Of a stretch of DNA of 64,000 nt, positions 59,736 to 64,000 are shown piece after piece; the first letter of the stretch is position 1; each line of letters opens with the position of its first letter. The stretch comes from Allium sativum (Eukaryota > Streptophyta > Magnoliopsida > Asparagales > Amaryllidaceae): the NCBI GenBank assembly GCA_030737875.1, contig CM060912.1, positions 332,246,731 through 332,310,730 on the forward strand, in the 5' to 3' direction. Both the position numbers and the translations under genes were made by a program. The notes beneath the pieces were generated by a model. That model ran no database searches, was not told the DNA's origin, and saw only the letters and a list, made by a program, of their open reading frames with translations.

Positions 59736-60860
59736 GATGTATCATAACTTTAGTATAAGTGAAAGCTTCGCTCAATCCGTAGCTCTAACATGTGTGAGGA
59801 ATTGACTTTATTCAATGATGATGAATAGCCATGTCTAGAGTAGAGCAACACCAAAACTATAAAAATAATATAACCACCAAATATAGTGCAGTGGCATTCT
59901 TGTAAATATAAAACACTACAATAAATTGGCCTCCATAGCATCTCAGCTTAGTCCGCAAAAACTTCAACAAGTATGAAGTTATATGGATCCATTTCATAAA
60001 CCTATTTCTCAAAACTAGCTTACATCAAATGCATATCGTTGTCACATAGGTAAAAAACAATATGTTTTTCGAAATACGTTTAACTAAAATATGAAATCAA
60101 AATTGTTCTTCATGATCCTAATTAGAAAGTAAATGAGACTAGAAGTAAAATTGAAACCAAGAAAAGCTTTGTATGATAAGTAACATGCATTATTCAAAAT
60201 TATTAAGTCAAAATAATTTTTAGTAGAAATGGGATTTGAGAAAGGGTAAAATGTTAGTTCTAAGTTCGGTTCTTGAAAAGTGAGAAAGGAGGAAGAAAAG
60301 TGGTTGTTGTGTCTTACTTTTTGCAGTCATTACCAATGGGTCATTATTTCAAAATGCGCTAGTTGGCATCTTTTATGAATCTACCTATTGTATTTGCCAA
60401 AATATATAATAATGTATGACAATCTCATTTGCGTACGATTTTCACATTCACATTCATAAGCACTAACAACAAAAACTCAATGATACGCTTAAACCATCGT
60501 TCAGATACAACCAACCAATGCTAGTTTACACTACAATAAATAATAACTTACAATAAGACCAAATAAATATTACATTTTAGTAACCTAAATAATATAATCA
60601 ACCTATCAGGATACCTAGCAGCATAATCAACTCCTTCATTCGGGTATTTTCCTAACCACAACAATTTTTTTTTGGAAATTAATACAGTGAAAAACTATTA
60701 TAAAACGAAATACGAAGCTACTACAAATTGACTATGAAAACATAATTGTCATATGTTGAACATGAAGCAACTATCATAAGTCAATAGTGAAGGAATATTG
60801 CAGGTTGAATATGACGTAATTGTCGCAAGTTTAACATTAATGGGCCATTGTAAATAATAG
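59736..60860. other. AT-rich sequence, nothing recognised
   Basis: No supported ORF or RNA gene was seen. Confidence 0.45.
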
Positions 60861-60960
60861 TAGTAACAACCCGGAAAACCAGAACCAATTTAAAAATTTG
60901 TTTTAAGGAAACTTTGTTAGAAACTGCGTCAGAATTTAAAAATTTCATTTTTAAATTAAA
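60861..60960 (+). repeat. Giant-LTR-like 5' end fragment
   Basis: 'gtaacaacccgg' followed by 'agaaccaatttaaaaatttg' resembles the giant-LTR start at 36234 ('tgtaacaacccgaaattt', then 'tgaaccaatttaaaaatt'). Similarity fades after about 50-100 bp. Confidence 0.5.
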
Positions 60961-61168
60961 TTATTTGATTAAAAAAAGGTTTTTAAATAAAATTATGATG
61001 CTATTGATGAGATTTATTAATATATGCTGATAGGTTGATTTAAAATGATATGTAGATCCTAAATGAAATAAATTATTACAACGTACATGTGTCTATCTTT
61101 AACCGTCCTCTTTAATACTTTCCTTGTATATTCAAAGTGTAACGTTCATTAATTTATTTATTTTGAAA

Positions 61169-62050
61169 TGTGTGATGACCGCAAACTCCTGTTCCACGGA
61201 AGCAAGGATAATCAGTGGAATATAACACATAAACAATAACAGCAGAATAGAAATATATCATTACACCAGATAATGTACAATAAATTACACTTGAACAAAT
61301 ATAATCATCAGAGTTACACAATATAACTGGATCATACTTAGTACAAAATACAGTTTCAGCTTTATATAAAATGTCTACAGCAGAATCAAACATAACATAC
61401 ATAACAAAGTCTGAACATCATAATAGAAATGATAGAATCCATCTTCAGCTCCATAGCTATCTAGAATGAGCCTGCCAAAATCTGAATACAAGGCTGCCCA
61501 TATAGAAAATAGGGGCACCCGAGTTTGCAAGTGAAACAAACTACGAGTCAGTCATGGGACTGGTATGAGACATCTTACTTAACTGATTTAACAATAAGGT
61601 CAATCACAGGACCATGCCGCTAATGCAGAACGGGTTTACTCCATTGTATTGCCAGTGCACAAATAAAGTAAATCATTTAAACGACGCAATTCTTTTCATA
61701 GAAAACGAAGCCATTATAAGACCCAGGTCCCATCACACAATGCAATGCAAGCAGGAGGATAGAGTTTTACCTTATAATGGCCAAAATATGCTTGATACGT
61801 ATAAATCAAAATCATTTGATATTATTACTAGTGCATACATGTTTCAAAAAAAAAAAATAGTCATAATCTATCAATCATAGACGGCATGGGTACCATATAT
61901 CATGTCGCCACATATAGGTTTACAATCAAAACCGCACATGTCGTATTGGGAGTTGGATTTCCATCATGAACCAATGCAAGGGATCATCCTTACTGACTTC
62001 GAGACAATTTAGCCCATGTCTCAGGCAAGTACTCAGTCAAGCCTTTGAAT
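61169..62050 (-). repeat. Inverted partial copy 1 of a giant-LTR relative
   Basis: On the minus strand it is similar to the 3' part of the giant LTR (about 34630-35490). Shared landmarks include 'gtgcccatattttc'-like, 'cccaggtcccatcacacaat' and 'tcttgatacgtataa'-type segments. It begins with a terminus-like 'tgtgatgacc' (61169) and breaks off near 62050, where copy 2 starts. It is strongly diverged. Confidence 0.6.
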
Positions 62051-63660
62051 CATGTAATAATAAGGAATTTCGCTCGATCTGAATCGATCGCTAAACCGAC
62101 CAAGACCGTTCGAAACCCCTGATTGTTTTGCGAACACGACAAATCGGAACGCAAACAGAAGAACATTTCATTGCTTATTACAACAATTACACCAGAATAC
62201 AAGAATATTACAGAGTATGAATAAATATTACACAGAAAATATCGGTGGTTACAATACATTACATAGCAGCGGAAAATAATACAATACATAACTGAAAGTA
62301 ATACACGGATACAGAGCTTTCCGAATATCGCCTCAGCTGTAAATCAGGATCCCGTGAATATAAATCTGCAAACCCAAAACTACTAGCTGCCCGTGTCAAA
62401 ATAAGGGCACCCAGAGTTTAGGTTAAAACAATAAACTCCAGGTCAGTCATGTGACTGGTGTGAGAACTAAAACAGTTATTAATTTTTATTTTAAAGTTAG
62501 GTAAATCAAGGGACCATGTCGTATAACACAGAATGGGTTTCCTCCCAAGAATACCAGTGCATAAAACAACAGCGCAATGCTAAATAAAGAACAATGAAGC
62601 TATTATAAGACCCAGGTCCCATCACACAATGCAGCACAAGCCGGAGGATAGGGTTTTACCATATAATAGCCGAAAAATTCTTGATACGCTAAATTTCATG
62701 TTTTATTATTACTATAAGTGTATAGTGCCAAAACAATTTCAATCATAAGTATCAATCATAGACGGCATAAGTGCCCCATACCACTATGTCTCCATATATA
62801 GGTTTACAACTAAAACTGCAAAGTCGCGTATTGGAAATTGGATTTCCATTTGTGAACCGAGGCAGGGGATCGTCCTCACCGAATTCGAGACTCTCTAGCC
62901 CGAGCCTCAGGCAAGCGCGCAGGCAAGCCTTGGATCGTCAGGGTCGGTCCACCAATGTGGATTATTATGCCTGAACACTGTGTTTCCCCGCCCTTTGGGG
63001 GCGTAAATGAGCCAAATGACTCCATCGGCTCAACATAGTCACCGATATATCCGAGGTGCCTCGCAATCCCACAACCACATAGGTGAAAATAATATAAATG
63101 TCAGGGATGGTAGGTCACTGACACCACCCTAGCTAGAAAGAAACGCATTCCCTCCCTGAGGTCCTCTCCCGTTTCTGGTTCACAACCGGGGTGTGAGGCT
63201 CGCGAATTAACGCTACACAAAGCTATGCCACAAAGGCAGTGCTTTGATCATCAACGACAAGACTCTGCTTTTCAATAGAAGCCTTGATCATTTGCATCTC
63301 AGCATGCCACATAGGCAAATCACTCCATGCAACCGATATCTATCAATCAAACAAAATGTTATCCAATGCCAGACACACAGTCCATTTACAAGTCCGTTCT
63401 GGGTCTGAACGAAACCGGAGGCACCTTGTACCTCGCATATCCATCGATCTCCAAGTACGTTTGGATGATCACCAACTGATTCCCTCCTCTTGGGTGTACA
63501 GCCCAATCAAGATCATTAGTAATTATCGAAACGATGTGAAGACCTCCGGTCTTCGACCACCGTCTTCATCCTCGACACATCGTCGAATCAGTTATTCAGA
63601 ATGGGATAATCCCGGTCTTTCTGAATAACTCGCGTATATAATAAACAAGTGTTACACAAA
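62051..63660 (-). repeat. Inverted partial copy 2 of a giant-LTR relative
   Basis: On the minus strand it is collinear with about 35480 down to 33820 of the giant LTR, including the 'gcccagagtttaggttaaaa'-type segment and the gene-like CT-rich block near 63500-63620. It carries a terminal 'gcgaaattcc' region with 'aaccgaccaagaccgttcga' that the window's main LTR lacks, so it belongs to a sister family. Confidence 0.7.
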
Positions 63661-63669
63661 CACAACATA

Positions 63670-64000
63670 CTGTGACGAAAAAGAATTTCGCTCGGTCCGA
63701 ACCAGTCGCTAAACCGACCCAGACCGTTCGAAACACCCTATCGTTTGAGAACACGACAAAATAGAACGCATACAGGAGAACATTTCATTGTATATTACAA
63801 CAATGCATCAGATTACAAGAATATACAGAGTATAAATGAATATTACACAGAAATATCAGAGATTTAAATTACATTTAAATACATAGCAGCGGAAAATAAT
63901 ACAATGCACAACTGAAGGAGATATACGGATACAAAGCTTTCCGGATATCGTTCCAACTGTAAACCAGGATCCTGTGAATATAAATCTGCAAAACCAAAAC
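63670..64000 (-). repeat. Inverted partial copy 3 of a giant-LTR relative (continues past window)
   Basis: It starts with 'tgtgacgaaaaagaatttcg', a plausible LTR terminus. It then repeats the order of copy 2 ('aaccgacccagaccgttcga', 'gagaacatttcattg', 'tacatagcagcggaaaataa'). It forms a tandem with copy 2 at a spacing of about 1.6 kb. Confidence 0.7.

Overview
This window looks like repeat-dense nuclear heterochromatin from a flowering plant. The evidence is a set of nested LTR retrotransposons with plant-specific architecture, a CACTA transposon, a hAT-type MITE and a decayed plant L1-type LINE. I found no intact host gene. The only host-like coding sequence is exon-sized gene fragments inside the CACTA element, one of them a clade-D-like PP2C phosphatase exon. 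All protein-level reading was done by eye, with no database search.

Layout, left to right. 1-3394 is the 3' end of a Tekay/Del-like chromovirus: the tail of its internal region, then its 3' LTR (338-3394). It lies inside the 5' LTR of a much older retrotransposon with unusually large LTRs (about 6.5 kb). Pieces of that host 5' LTR appear at 3395-3726, 17370-17420 and 31431-35487. They are separated by two Tat-lineage Ty3/gypsy elements in opposite orientations: Tat-1 (3727-17369, minus strand, target duplication caagt/taagt) and Tat-2 (17421-31430, plus strand, perfect duplication atgat). Only about 50 bp of host DNA separates the two. The giant-LTR element then continues with a primer binding site, a coding-free internal region of about 746 bp (35488-36233), and its 3' LTR (36234-48561). 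That 3' LTR is split by a 5,845-bp CACTA element (42345-48189, target duplication ATG).

Right of 48561 is the DNA into which the giant-LTR element jumped. First comes the leader, PBS and 5' LTR of a minus-strand Tekay-like element (48562-52509). Next is an inverted, related LTR fragment (52510-54908). Then follow AT-rich sequence with a hAT-type MITE (55808-56292), a LINE reverse-transcriptase fragment (57829-58664), and inverted, tandemly arranged pieces of a relative of the giant LTR (61169-64000).

How the coding parts work together. Each Tat element has gag-protease and RT-RNaseH-archaeal-type RNaseH-integrase on its sense strand. Each also has a separate, intron-containing gene on the opposite strand between pol and the 3' LTR. 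That antisense gene has its own TATA box, a 5'-UTR intron, a Transposase_28-like N-terminal domain, an SR-rich segment and a coiled coil. Pol and the antisense gene converge on a shared region that carries a 110-bp tandem repeat in Tat-2, and an extra copy of the hairpin motif found near the end of the LTRs. Nonsense codons make both Tat elements defective; where an ancestral codon can be inferred, most are C-to-T type (CGA to TGA, CAG/CAA to TAG/TAA). Hand-counted LTR differences (giant LTR roughly 9% over a sampled stretch, Tat-1 about 5-6%, Tat-2 about 2%) agree with the nesting order.
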